Source: Scytonema sp035967975 (GTDB lineage Bacteria > Cyanobacteriota > Cyanobacteriia > Cyanobacteriales > Nostocaceae). From it: a stretch of 64,000 bases of DNA. Below are positions 33,963 to 43,193 of the stretch, one piece after another. Where the stretch lies: positions 1-64,000 of the forward strand of contig JAWQFQ010000003.1 of NCBI GenBank assembly GCA_035967975.1, written 5' to 3'. How positions within the stretch are numbered: position 1 is the stretch's first letter; every line of letters starts with the position of its first letter. The notes under the pieces are model-generated. The model was given only the letters and a program-made list of their open reading frames with translations. It searched no databases and was not told the DNA's origin. A program made the position numbers and the translations under genes.

Positions 33963-35914
33963 ACAAAATTCATGCTCACAGTGGTTACATCAAGGATTCT
34001 ATCTCAGCTATAATAATAAACCCAAGTATTTTTAACCTCTAAAAACACTGAATTCGACAGTTCTTATTAAATTTGTCCTTAACCTGTGGATCTTTAATGG
34101 ACAAACCTGGACAGGATTGAAATACTTAGTAACAGAAAACTTCAATCCATTCAAAAAACTATGAACAACAAAACAGAATTGAAAATTGATTAACATTTAC
34201 GATTTAAAATTTTTAATTCGCCTGAATAAGGGGAATATTTGTCTTAAATAGCCATCACGAACTCCGGTTTACCAGAACGTATGGAAATTTCTTCGCCCCA
34301 TACCTCATATACCCCCTATACATAGACATCAAATACCTGTACCTTTTTACGGCGTTGCCATTTCTGCCAAAAAAGCGCAAAATTGATTTAAAATCCGAGG
34401 ATATTGGCAAATTCTAGATTAGATAGCAAAATAAAAATTTTTGTAGATAAGTCTAAAATAGTCAAAATGTAGTATCATTAAGTTGACGGTCAGGTACAAA
34501 AGATTAAAGTAAGCTTAAATAGATTCTCATTAATGTTTCAATTGCTACGTTTCTTCTGATTAGCTTACGAGATTTGGTTTGTTGTGCATATTTGTCATTA
34601 GACCTAGAGCAAGCTATACTTTGAGCGGTCAGCTTTCAGCTATCAGCTAAGAGCCAAAACCTTATAGCTCATAGATTCTAGCTGAATTGAAAGCTCAGTT
34701 TGTTCCCGTGCAAAGTATATTCAAAAAAGCAGTTGTATGGAGGTGCAAAATGTAAAGTCATCAAAGTCTTTGTGATTTAAGCGGATGAAGTAAAGCGACT
34801 TTGAAAAGTAGGAAAATCATCTTCGAGCAAGTGGTTCATTGATGATTCATGCTATGTACTCTGACATATTTCAGACTATTTAATACAAAAGAAGGGTGCA
34901 TTATGTCTAATTCTTCCGTTTTGCCTGGACATTCCCTCTTACCATTGCAGATCGAGACTGCTATCCGACTGCGACTTCAAAAGAGTATAATATATGGGTG
35001 GGAAAGTATATCGCTCACCATGCTTTTGTCACCAATGTAGCTATCAGCTAAGAGCCAAGAGCTTTTCACAAGATTTGTAAGAAACGCTATTTGATCGACG
35101 CATGAAACAGTCTTAAGTGCGGATAGCTGTGATATGACTGTTAAATGCTTACGACATAACACTCTCACAAATAGTAATAGACCTTGAGAAAGTCTTTTAA
35201 ACTTTTAAAAAGTGCTTTCTTGCTAAAGTATCTTAGTACCTAAGGATTTTAGAACTGCGATGAACACACATAAAGGAGTTGACAAATTACCCTAGTTCTC
35301 GCTTAGGATACATATGTATCTTGAAAGAATCCAACCGCCGCAAAATTTGAGGTGTTTAACGCGGCTACTTAAGGCAGCACATCTTGCTCAACTACTGCCT
35401 ATCTGGGCTTTCCTAATCTTTGGAAATTCTTGATAATGACATCGATTGTGTCAATGATATATGCGATGTCAACAAGGTTTATAGTGGGTTGTCAACCGTG
35501 ACTATTAATATGCTGAATCACTCACGATCGCCTCTGCTGCGTTGAATTGCCTTTCTAGCAGATGTCTTTTAACGCTGGAGCTGCTTTTGCAATTTCTCAG
35601 GCATACTTTGCTAATGGTTTACCAGTTGCAGTGTTTACCAGAACAATTTCGGAGCGGGCGATCGCTTTAACTGGATACTAAGCACCTACACAAATGCCAA
35701 TGCAGATGTTTTTACATTGGGGATCGCTATTTAACTATGTTACAACTCAACGAGTGCAACAAGCAACTCCGAAGAGATTTATCTAAAGCTCGCCCTCGGT
35801 TTAGCATAGCTAGATAGCTTGTAATTAATCTGAGTATTCCCACTGTCATCCAGCTAATTGAAGCAAGAAGAATTTTTCCACAAGTGACTTTCTCTAATTT
35901 TTTTAGAGCCGCAA
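33963..35914. other. Long spacer without supportable gene
   Basis: About 1.95 kb with only short, random-looking frames. It holds one complete CAGCTATCAGC element (34615-34719), a partial CAGCTAAGAGCCAAGAGC repeat (35043-35062), and coding-like scraps without family match: MSFNAGAAFAISQAYFANG (35562 on) and MYLERIQPPQNLRCLTRLLK (35314 on). It looks like decayed DNA. Confidence 0.6.
34615..34719. repeat. TATACTTTG...CAAAGTATA element, copy 1
   Basis: A 105-bp element with perfect 9-bp inverted ends, TATACTTTG and CAAAGTATA. Inside are CAGCTATCAGCTAAGAGCC units and AAAGCTCAGTTTG before the right end. Copy 2 lies at 46298-46403. Confidence 0.8.
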
Positions 35915-36787
35915 ATGAAGAAACAAACCATGCGTAATAACTTTTTAATTGATACTGAAGTGGTGCATACTGTCCTTGACAAAGTGGTGCTGAAGCCTGC
36001 CAACTCCAACAGGGTGCATCAACCTAGTCCTGTCGGAAGTACGGAGCGCAGTGCTCCAAAAATGATTGACGCAAACAGCATAGCCAAAACCCAGAAGATG
36101 TTGGATAGGGCAATAGTATTAGCCTGGAGAGACGTAAAGACGAGCCGCAGACCACCAGCTTTGACGCGTACACGTTGGGTATGGCGTCTTGCTGGTGCCT
36201 ATCACTCAAGTCGCCATACCACACGACTGATGGAGGAAGCGCGAGATCGCTTTGCTGCATCTGGTCGTAAAAATTTGGCACAGTGGGCTGCACAAAAAGC
36301 CAGAGAGGAGGCTGGACATGACCGACTTGCCCTGCTTGACATTCAGTCTATGGGATATGATGCAGAGGCTGTAGTACAAGTGCTTGTACCATCTGCTGCA
36401 ACAGCTTTTGTAGAATATTTAACCCAAACTGTACAAGCACTAGATTCGATTAGTTGTATTGGTGTTGTTTATGTAGGTGAGCGTTTAGGGACATTTGCAG
36501 GAGAAAAGTACATTCAGAGTGTAAAAGCTTTGTTACCACCGAGTACTTATGCTACGCGCTGGCTAAGCATACACAGCTGTGTAGGTGATGAAGTCAAGCA
36601 TGTAGAAGAGACAGTTAAGGTTGTTGCAAAGCTTACGTCTCAAGAACGCATTTGTGTAGCGAGAGCTTGTTATGAAACTGCGTTGTTGCGCTTTAACCCA
36701 CCCAAGCAGGGCTACATATCAGATGAGGATATTCAGAATTTATTGAAACCACTGGAATTGAAGACTTGTTCTACCAATTCTTTGTGA
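35915..36787 (+). CDS. Haem-oxygenase-like helical protein, possible di-iron oxygenase
   Basis: A 290-residue mainly helical protein. Residues ~55-270 fit the haem-oxygenase-like/TenA-like seven-helix fold. Candidate metal ligands are Glu/His clusters: EEARDRF, AREEAGHDRLALLDI (ExxH-type) and HSCVGDEVKHVEETVKV (Hx6-ExxH-type). Paired E/H motifs like these define the HDO (haem-oxygenase-like di-iron oxidase) group rather than biliverdin-forming haem oxygenase. The first ~45 residues look disordered. The ATG at 35915 was taken; an ATG at 35930 is in frame. A small ORF with a strong ribosome-binding site follows 52 bp downstream. Substrate unknown; assignment is by pattern only. Confidence 0.6.
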   Translation: MKKQTMRNNFLIDTEVVHTVLDKVVLKPANSNRVHQPSPVGSTERSAPKMIDANSIAKTQKMLDRAIVLAWRDVKTSRRPPALTRTRWVWRLAGAYHSSRHTTRLMEEARDRFAASGRKNLAQWAAQKAREEAGHDRLALLDIQSMGYDAEAVVQVLVPSAATAFVEYLTQTVQALDSISCIGVVYVGERLGTFAGEKYIQSVKALLPPSTYATRWLSIHSCVGDEVKHVEETVKVVAKLTSQERICVARACYETALLRFNPPKQGYISDEDIQNLLKPLELKTCSTNSL

Positions 36788-36839
36788 AGCTTTCTCAAAT
36801 TCCTTTAATTGTACTATTCAAAATACAAGGAGAAGAAAA

Positions 36840-37109
36840 ATGCTATTTCGGATTTTAGATGTTGCATTTTCTATTTTAGTATTGCTAGGGTCGGGTTTTA
36901 GCAATGAAGCTGTTTTTTCACAGATATTTCTCAATGAACTGAAGACTAAAACTATTGAGCAGCAGTTGTTGAGGCAGGATCTCACTAGTCACCTCATTGA
37001 AATCGGCTTTAATATCTTGAATGACATCGAACTTGATGATTTGGAAAGTATCATAAACCATGATTTCGCGCAAGGATTGCCAAGCGACACCGAATTTAGT
37101 GTTTTTTAA
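36840..37109 (+). CDS. Small protein with hydrophobic N-terminus, possible peptide precursor
   Basis: An 89-residue product, AAGGAGAAGAAAA directly before its ATG. The start MLFRILDVAFSILVLLGSGF is signal- or membrane-like; the rest is acidic (NDIELDDLESIINHDFAQG) and ends SDTEFSVF. No Cys. It follows the haem-oxygenase-like gene by 52 bp on the same strand, so co-expression is likely. It could be a substrate peptide, a membrane partner or an unrelated small protein; nothing in the sequence decides. Confidence 0.5.
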   Translation: MLFRILDVAFSILVLLGSGFSNEAVFSQIFLNELKTKTIEQQLLRQDLTSHLIEIGFNILNDIELDDLESIINHDFAQGLPSDTEFSVF

Positions 37110-37218
37110 CTAGCGTTCTTTCATTACTGGAGTTTAGACTAATTTGACACTATATGAGTGAACACGGTCTTGTTGACAAAGCTAGACCTATTTTTTTTAC
37201 CATAAATTGCTACACACT

Positions 37219-37578
37219 TTACCTCACAAGCTTTTCAGGGCGCTTCGTCGCCCCGTCAGTACTGTTATCAAGCTGACTTGGTTCTAAAACATTTGTAGCT
37301 AGAATGAAATGCCCTGCACTCAACACATCCTGATTTATCTTATTTTCATTCTTAGTTATGGTTGCTAATATTTGATAAACAGTTGATGGAGTCTCTGTTT
37401 TTTTTAGTTCTGGCGTTTTTACAGTAACTTTAGTTTCCTCAATTCGATGATATTTAAATTTGTTAGAAAGTTTTGATAAGGCTTTAATTGCATCCGCTTC
37501 ACAAGCAAACTCTTCGTACGCTAACTTCTTTAAATCACTCCGAGCTTTTTCTCCTACTTTTTCTTCAGTTCCTATGTA
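37219..37578 (-). pseudogene. IS1634-type transposase remnant
   Basis: On the minus strand a frame open for about 119 codons reads DLKKLAYEEFACEADAIKAL, then KLSNKFKYHRIEE, then AGHFILATNVLEPSQLDN. These blocks resemble the middle of IS1634/IS4-family transposases, where FILATN(V/E)L precedes the DDE glutamate region. There is no upstream start, and the DDE C-terminal part is absent, so it is a dead fragment. No terminal inverted repeats are recognised. Confidence 0.6.
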
Positions 37579-37697
37579 CTATTTTTTCTTGGTTGTGTAT
37601 TTGTGTGACAGTCAGGGTGCGGAATGGGGGCTACAACGAGACTTTGACAAAGCCCTTGGGGGGGAGTCAACCAGTAGCGCGAACCCACACCCACGTT

Positions 37698-40600
37698 TCA
37701 CATAGTTGCTTGCTGAGGCTGTTGTTCTCTAGCAACTGCCCCCAATACTTTTAAACTGGTAATAGTTGCTGTAGTTAAACCTGTAACCCCCATAATGTTC
37801 ATGCCCGCATAAGGTTTCTCAGCTTTCAGAGTTTTTAAACACTCACCTGTTGCTAGATTCCACAGTCTAATTGTTTCATCCTCACTACTGCTAGCCAAAG
37901 TTTGATTATCTGAACAAAAGGCGACTGACCAGACCCAACCCGTATGTCCTTGCAAAGTCCTAAAGCATTCACCAGTACTGGCATTCCACAGCTTGACTGT
38001 GTAGTCTTGACAGCCAGTGGCTAGTATCTGGCTGTCTAAACTAAAGATAACTGATTGTAACCAACCTGTATTTGTATACACAATTCTTTTGCATTCACTA
38101 GTGCTGAGACTCCATAATCTTAATGTTCCATCTGGACTAGTACTTGCCAGCAACTCACCATCCGGACTAATGGTAATGGACCAAACCCAGTTTGTATGCC
38201 CTTGCAATGTTCTTTTACACTCACCAATGCTAACATCCCATAATTTGATTGTATGGTCTAAAGCACCACTTGCTAGTATCGTTCCTTGGGGACTAAAGGC
38301 AACAGACCAGACCGCAGCCTGATGTTCCTGAAATGTTTGTAAGGCTTGAGCTGTATTAACGTCCCATAACCTTACAGAAAAGTCATAACTGCCACTTGCT
38401 AGTGTTTGACCATCAGGACAAAAAGCAACAGACCCGACCAGAGCCTGGTGTCCCTGGAACGTTCTCAGGTTTTGACCTGTAATGACATCCCACAACTTTA
38501 CTGAAGAGTCATGACTCCCGGTTGCTAGTGTCTGCCCATTAGGGCTGAAAGCAATAGACTGGATCGCCGCACGATGTCCTTGAAATATTTTCAAGCACTG
38601 ACCAGTACTGACATTCCACAATCTCACTATAGAATCGTGACTGCCACTTGCCAATGTCTGCCCATCCGGACTAAAGGCGACTGAAAGTACCTGATTTGTA
38701 TATCCCTTGATAGTTTTGAGGCATTCACCCGTGTGAATACTCCACAGTTTTACTGTCTGATCGTAACTAGCACTGACTAGGAGATTACCCAGTAAATTAA
38801 AGGCGACCGACCATACCCAACTGTGATGTCCTTGCAATGTTTTGATATTTTCACGAGTACTGATATCCCATAACTTTACCGTCTGGTCAAAACTGCCACT
38901 TGCTAGGAGATTACCCTGTGGACTAAAGGCAACGGAATACACTTCATTGGAATGTCCCTGAAAAGTTTTGAGGCATTCACCGTTACTAACATCCCATAAC
39001 TTTACCATGTGGTCTTCACTGCCACTTGCGAGCATTTTACCATCAGGACTCAAAGCAATTGCTCGTACCCCATCACCGTGTCCTTGAAAAGTTTTGAGGC
39101 ATTGACTGGTATTGATATCCCACAACTTAATTGTGTGATCATCACTGCCACTAACCAGCATACGCTCATCTTTACTCAAGGTAACGGAGCATACCCAACT
39201 AGTGTGTCCTTTAAACGTTTTGAGACATTGACCAGTGTTGACACTCCATAACTTAATTGTGTGGTCATCACTGCCACTTATTAGTGTGTTACCATTTGGA
39301 CTAAAGGCGACTGACCAAACCTCGTCATCATGTTCTTGCAAGCTTTGCAGGCATTCACCAGTACTGACATTCCACAACTTCACGATGTAGTCTCTACTAC
39401 CACTAGCAAAAGTTTTTCCATCAGGACTAAAGGCAAGCGACACAACCCAGTTGGTATGTCCCTTACACAACAGAAGTTGTTTCCAATCTGAAACTTGGTA
39501 CAAGCGAATCTCACCATTGGTATCACCCAAAGCCAAAAGTTCGCCATCAGGGCTAAAGGCTACCGACAAAACACCACCGAATGTTTCAGCAAAAACAGAT
39601 TTAGCTAGATTGGCGTAATGAAAATTTACATCGTGTAATTTCACATTCCGCAAGTCAGCTTGCCATACACTTAGATAAGAAAAATCATAACCACTTAAAT
39701 CTATTTGTAGTTGACAAAGCAGATTGATAATATTTCCAGCTGTATATCCTGGTTCTAGGAGCGATTCCTCTCGCAGTCTTGCTAGAATTTGAGTGAACTG
39801 ATTTTCGAGATTTTTTTTGCTTCTAAAAACAGTGAGCAGTCCATCTACAAGTGGCTTGAGGATAAGGCGAATTTGAGTCTCCTTAACATAATCCTTCGCT
39901 GTCGCCTTGATCAAAGCATGACACCTGAACAAATCGACACGCTGAGTTTCAATTTCTCTACAAACTTGCTCTATCAATCGCTGAGTCACATACTCCATAA
40001 CTACAGGTTGTAGCGTGAAGGTTGCTGCGCTTTTTTCAACAAGTGATCGCCTTACCAGTGACTCCAGTGCCTCCAGTAATTTTTGTGGTGGTACTGGTGA
40101 TACAATATCTTCTTGTAACTCGGATAATGATACTGGCTCACGATTAATTGCCAGCCAGTACATTATGTCTACTTCTAAACATGACAACCGCGAAAACTGC
40201 TGGTCTAAAAGTTCGCAAATGTCGCCAAAAACAGTTGTTTCTTGTTGCAAAAATTTTGTGACACTACCACAAAATACATCTTGAATTGTCGTAGCAACTA
40301 CCTTCAAAGCTAAGGCATTCCCTGCATAGCGCTCTACCAGTTTTCTTAATTCTGACTCGGAAGCAGTGATCCCCTTTATTGCTAAGATTTCCTGTCCATC
40401 TACCGAGTTTAGACCACTTAAACAAAAGGAGCGTACGCACAGCGTTTTTCCTTCTAGTAATGCTATTTCTTTGGGTTTTTCCCGACTTGTCAGCAGCAAG
40501 CAGCTTTGGTGAGTAGATTCTCCCACTCTTCTGAGCAGCTCACCATACTCCTCATATCCCTCTCGATAAAGTCCCGCCCGACTTCCACCACGAAAAATCG

Positions 40601-41249
40601 CCTCCATATTATCTAGTATCAGCAGACACCGATGTAGGCGCAGATAATCAATCAGTCGAGACACTCTCTCGCCCACATTTTCTGGTAGAGTAGCTTCTGT
40701 TTCCTGCTGATCGGACAAAAACTGAATTAGGTTCCCCAGAATGGCTTTAGCGGGGGGAGCTTCTCGTAGCGATCGCCAGATGATGTACTCAAAATTCTCC
40801 TTAATCTGTTCTCCAAGCTTTACAGACAAAGCTGATTTACCAATTCCTCCCATTCCTAACAGGGCGACTAATCTACACCGCTCCCCCACTAACCATTGCT
40901 CTAAAGTAGCAAGTTCTTCCGTACGTCCATAAAAAACTGATGTACAAATCGCTTCTCCCCAATCCTGATGCTGAGATTGGTCTGAATTTGTATAGCAATC
41001 TCTATCCAGTTCTATATTAAAAGCTTGAAAGAAAAGCTCAAGTGTTTTTCTGTCAACCCCTTCTCCACGAGACAGCACTTTGGAGATTGTCGCAGTATTT
41101 ATTCCTATCCTGTCAGCTAAATCTTCAAGGGTGTACCTGTTTCCATAATTTTCGTCTAATTCACTAGCCAGTTTAGCTGCTTGGAGCCTTTGCAGTCCTT
41201 CAGGTGTCAAGATGAGACCACGTTTGCGCTTTTGCTTTGTACTTTTCAT
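37698..41249 (-). CDS. STAND NTPase with N-terminal HTH and 14 WD40 repeats
   Basis: An 1183-residue signal-transduction ATPase. Residues 1-85 carry a helix-turn-helix-like region (KRGLILTPEGLQRL, then YTLEDLADRIGINTATISKV). The NB-ARC-type NTPase follows: Walker A GMGGIGKS at 132-139, Walker B CLLILDNM at 208-215, and LLLTSREKP as sensor 1. A winged-helix/linker and a short pentapeptide-like stretch (LSVWQADLRNVKLHDVNFHY) lead to WD40 repeats from ~575 to ~1160. I count fourteen, enough for two seven-blade propellers. Such proteins oligomerise on ligand binding to the propeller. Roles known for relatives are regulation or anti-phage defence; none is proven here. No effector domain besides the HTH is visible, so DNA binding may be the output. 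Three TGCC...GGCA dyads lie upstream. Confidence 0.9.
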   Translation of the reverse strand: MKSTKQKRKRGLILTPEGLQRLQAAKLASELDENYGNRYTLEDLADRIGINTATISKVLSRGEGVDRKTLELFFQAFNIELDRDCYTNSDQSQHQDWGEAICTSVFYGRTEELATLEQWLVGERCRLVALLGMGGIGKSALSVKLGEQIKENFEYIIWRSLREAPPAKAILGNLIQFLSDQQETEATLPENVGERVSRLIDYLRLHRCLLILDNMEAIFRGGSRAGLYREGYEEYGELLRRVGESTHQSCLLLTSREKPKEIALLEGKTLCVRSFCLSGLNSVDGQEILAIKGITASESELRKLVERYAGNALALKVVATTIQDVFCGSVTKFLQQETTVFGDICELLDQQFSRLSCLEVDIMYWLAINREPVSLSELQEDIVSPVPPQKLLEALESLVRRSLVEKSAATFTLQPVVMEYVTQRLIEQVCREIETQRVDLFRCHALIKATAKDYVKETQIRLILKPLVDGLLTVFRSKKNLENQFTQILARLREESLLEPGYTAGNIINLLCQLQIDLSGYDFSYLSVWQADLRNVKLHDVNFHYANLAKSVFAETFGGVLSVAFSPDGELLALGDTNGEIRLYQVSDWKQLLLCKGHTNWVVSLAFSPDGKTFASGSRDYIVKLWNVSTGECLQSLQEHDDEVWSVAFSPNGNTLISGSDDHTIKLWSVNTGQCLKTFKGHTSWVCSVTLSKDERMLVSGSDDHTIKLWDINTSQCLKTFQGHGDGVRAIALSPDGKMLASGSEDHMVKLWDVSNGECLKTFQGHSNEVYSVAFSPQGNLLASGSFDQTVKLWDISTRENIKTLQGHHSWVWSVAFNLLGNLLVSASYDQTVKLWSIHTGECLKTIKGYTNQVLSVAFSPDGQTLASGSHDSIVRLWNVSTGQCLKIFQGHRAAIQSIAFSPNGQTLATGSHDSSVKLWDVITGQNLRTFQGHQALVGSVAFCPDGQTLASGSYDFSVRLWDVNTAQALQTFQEHQAAVWSVAFSPQGTILASGALDHTIKLWDVSIGECKRTLQGHTNWVWSITISPDGELLASTSPDGTLRLWSLSTSECKRIVYTNTGWLQSVIFSLDSQILATGCQDYTVKLWNASTGECFRTLQGHTGWVWSVAFCSDNQTLASSSEDETIRLWNLATGECLKTLKAEKPYAGMNIMGVTGLTTATITSLKVLGAVAREQQPQQATM

Positions 41250-41297
41250 TATAAATACCTCTTTTCAGCATCTACGTAACTTGACCGGAGCTACCAA

Positions 41298-41379
41298 TGC
41301 CTTAGGTGTAAAGGCAACCTTTCGGAAATTGCATTTACAATTAGCTACCTGCCCTCAGGCATTACCTGCCTTCAGGCAT
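41298..41379. promoter_or_regulatory. Three TGCC...GGCA dyads upstream of the WD40-STAND gene
   Basis: TGCCTT-7 nt-AAGGCA (41298-41316), TGCCCTCAGGCA (41351-41362) and TGCCTTCAGGCA (41368-41379) lie 49-130 bp upstream of the minus-strand start. The last two are 17 bp centre to centre, so they face nearly opposite helix sides. They look like operator sites; autoregulation by the protein's own HTH is only a guess. Confidence 0.5.
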
Positions 41380-41511
41380 ACTTAGTTGAGTGACAAATGA
41401 TAATTTTTTACTTTATGTTTCAGTATTACAAAAAGTTCTTAAAGCCGCAAGTACCCTAGAAAACTTATTAGAAATATGAGTTTTATATAGTATTCCGCGC
41501 ATCATTTATGA

Positions 41512-41548
41512 GAAAAAAGTAACTTGGCATCTATTGAGACACCAAGTT
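41512..41548 (-). terminator. Terminator of the ComFB-like gene
   Basis: Read on the minus strand, AACTTGG ... CCAAGTT (41548-41521) forms a 7-bp stem followed by ACTTTTTTC. It lies 58 bp after the stop at 41607. Confidence 0.65.
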
Positions 41549-41606
41549 TCCCCGAGTTTGTTAATTTACACTTTTGATTTTCTGACATCCTCCCTAGGTT
41601 AGAAAA

Positions 41607-41957
41607 TTAACCAAACCAGTTAGAAGGAGCGAAACTTGGCTCGATAACTCCTGGAATTCGTTGGCTAATTTGTTCTTCTTTTTTATAAAGTATTTTCTCA
41701 ATACCTTTATGGATCAAAACTTTAATATGCAACGTTTCTTCAGTAAGCAAATGTAAGGACTTAAAAGAGGATTTTTGTTCTTCCTCAACTGCTACATAAC
41801 GATTAGCAACTCGACTCAAAACATAAGCAATCAGTTCTTGCCGTAAGTCAGGAATTAAGAAAAGCTGTCGATAGGGATGATAAGGATAAGTTTCTAAAAC
41901 ATCCTCAATTTCTCCAACAACTGCTGAGAGTGTTAGATTAATAATTGTCTTACTCAT
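41607..41957 (-). CDS. ComFB-like small protein, paralogue 1
   Basis: A 116-residue protein. Residues ~10-60 (VVGEIEDVLETYP...IPDLRQELIAYVLSRVANRYVAVEE) match the pattern of late-competence ComFB domains: an N-terminal helix, then an A(Y/V)xLxRxxxxY helix. ComFB-domain proteins in cyanobacteria have been linked to cyclic dinucleotide binding. The middle is variable and the C-terminus ends SNWFG. A paralogue with the same start (INLT..VV.EIE), the same IPDLRQELI core and the same end (SHWFG) is at 61238-61588. ATG 41957 is the start. Function here is unproven. Confidence 0.65.
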   Translation of the reverse strand: MSKTIINLTLSAVVGEIEDVLETYPYHPYRQLFLIPDLRQELIAYVLSRVANRYVAVEEEQKSSFKSLHLLTEETLHIKVLIHKGIEKILYKKEEQISQRIPGVIEPSFAPSNWFG

Positions 41958-42058
41958 AGTTTAATCTCTGGGTTAAAGTTGTTGTCTATCTACTGGTAAA
42001 TTTTTGTTTAAGGCGTGACTGGTGCGATCGCTCAAAAAACAGATATTCATCTCTCGCA

Positions 42059-42877
42059 TTACTTGGTACGATGTGGTACTTTAACATTTTTGAAAATACA
42101 ACGATAATTAGGAACGTGAAAAAGCTTCCCTGTCAAAATCTCGTGTTTACCCATAGAGAGGAGTTGAAAAACCACTACCGCAGCGATCGCTCCCATTGGT
42201 GGAGCAATACAGTAAAGCCACTGATCTTGCCAATACCATGTGACAAGAGCGGGTCCAATGCTACGTGCGGGACTTAAACTCGTACCAGAGATAGGAGCTT
42301 CTAACCAGACTATAGTTGCTACTAAAAGCCATGTCATCAGTGGTGTCCAACGCATAAGCCGATGACTACTTAAAAAGATAAAAATAGACAACACCAGCAA
42401 AAAGGTTATGGTGACTTCAGCTAGAAATACATACCAAAGAGCGTAACCACTACCAGGCAGAGTCATACCATTATGCACACTAACAGCATAATTTCCCCAA
42501 ATCAAAACCACTAAGACAGCAGCAGTAATTGCACCGAAAAATTGTGCAATAATGTATCCGATAAAATCATGTTGATGCATCTTGCCTTTCGCCCAGAATG
42601 CTAGGGACACGGAAGGATTGAGGTGCGATCCACTCAATTTACCCAATGGAGAAATCGCAAAGAGTGACCCACTACCAGCAAATAATAACCCTGTAATTAG
42701 CAAACGTGTACCTTTATCAGGTACGAGAGCTTCCATCGGCAAACCCTTACCAAAATTGAAGACGATAGCATTGAGTCCCACAAAAATATTAAATGCAGTT
42801 CCAATAAATTCCGCACCATACTCAGACCAATGCAATCTGTTGTACTTACTGAAAATTTGTTTTACCTCTTGGACCAT
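42059..42877 (-). CDS. Aquaporin-family (MIP) channel with altered second NPA box
   Basis: Six-helix MIP channel, about 273 residues. Loop B reads GSHLNPSVSLAF (NPS in place of NPA), and loop E reads SGTSLSPARSIGPA, with Ser (AGT) where the nearly invariant Asn of NPA stands. Transport helices are clear. I set the start at the ATG at 42877 (MVQEVKQIFSKY), which has GGAGA 8 nt upstream, rather than the upstream 42928 start that lacks one and would overlap the preceding gene. A zinc-ribbon gene ends 19 bp before this start, so the two probably form an operon. Whether it passes water, glycerol or another solute is not predictable with these boxes. Confidence 0.88.
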   Translation of the reverse strand: MVQEVKQIFSKYNRLHWSEYGAEFIGTAFNIFVGLNAIVFNFGKGLPMEALVPDKGTRLLITGLLFAGSGSLFAISPLGKLSGSHLNPSVSLAFWAKGKMHQHDFIGYIIAQFFGAITAAVLVVLIWGNYAVSVHNGMTLPGSGYALWYVFLAEVTITFLLVLSIFIFLSSHRLMRWTPLMTWLLVATIVWLEAPISGTSLSPARSIGPALVTWYWQDQWLYCIAPPMGAIAAVVVFQLLSMGKHEILTGKLFHVPNYRCIFKNVKVPHRTK

Positions 42878-42896
42878 CTCTCTTCTCCAAAATAAG

Positions 42897-43151
42897 TCAA
42901 TTTGTCTTAGTAGTAATAGTTGCAACAAAAGCTGATAATGAGTTATGGCTTTCTAAATTCAGCAATGGCATTTCTTGCCAACAGCTTCGACAGAACCAGT
43001 ACACACGATTATTCCGAATATGCTGCAACAGTTGATGAGAACAGCAAGGACAATTGTTTACCTGAACAGCTAGATTCAAATTCACTTCTGAGAGCTGACT
43101 GTCTCGATATTGAATCGATGACTCATTCCAAGTATTTTCTACACAATACAT
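42897..43151 (-). CDS. Small zinc-ribbon protein
   Basis: Start chosen at ATG 43151 (MYCVENTWNESSIQ) because AGGAAGG lies just upstream; an earlier ATG pair at 43188-43193 is in frame but lacks such a site. The roughly 85-residue protein has CPCCSHQL ... WFCRSCWQEM, a CxxC-15-17-CxxC zinc ribbon. Small proteins of this kind often assist other proteins or bind nucleic acid. Immediate downstream neighbour is the aquaporin. Confidence 0.65.
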   Translation of the reverse strand: MYCVENTWNESSIQYRDSQLSEVNLNLAVQVNNCPCCSHQLLQHIRNNRVYWFCRSCWQEMPLLNLESHNSLSAFVATITTKTN

Positions 43152-43193
43152 TAATATACCCTTCCTATTCCATGAATTATAAGTTGCCATCAT

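Noticed and set aside
34903..35040. Small frame MSNSSVLPGHSLLPLQ...
   Set aside because: A weak ribosome-binding site exists, but composition and lack of any family make a real gene doubtful.
37460..37754. Two overlapping plus-strand frames in the spacer before the WD40 gene
   Set aside because: They are antisense to the transposase remnant and repeat DNA; the minus-strand frame has the recognisable text.
38017..40932. Several antisense frames within the WD40-STAND gene
   Set aside because: Periodic antisense openings are an effect of the repeated WD40 codons.
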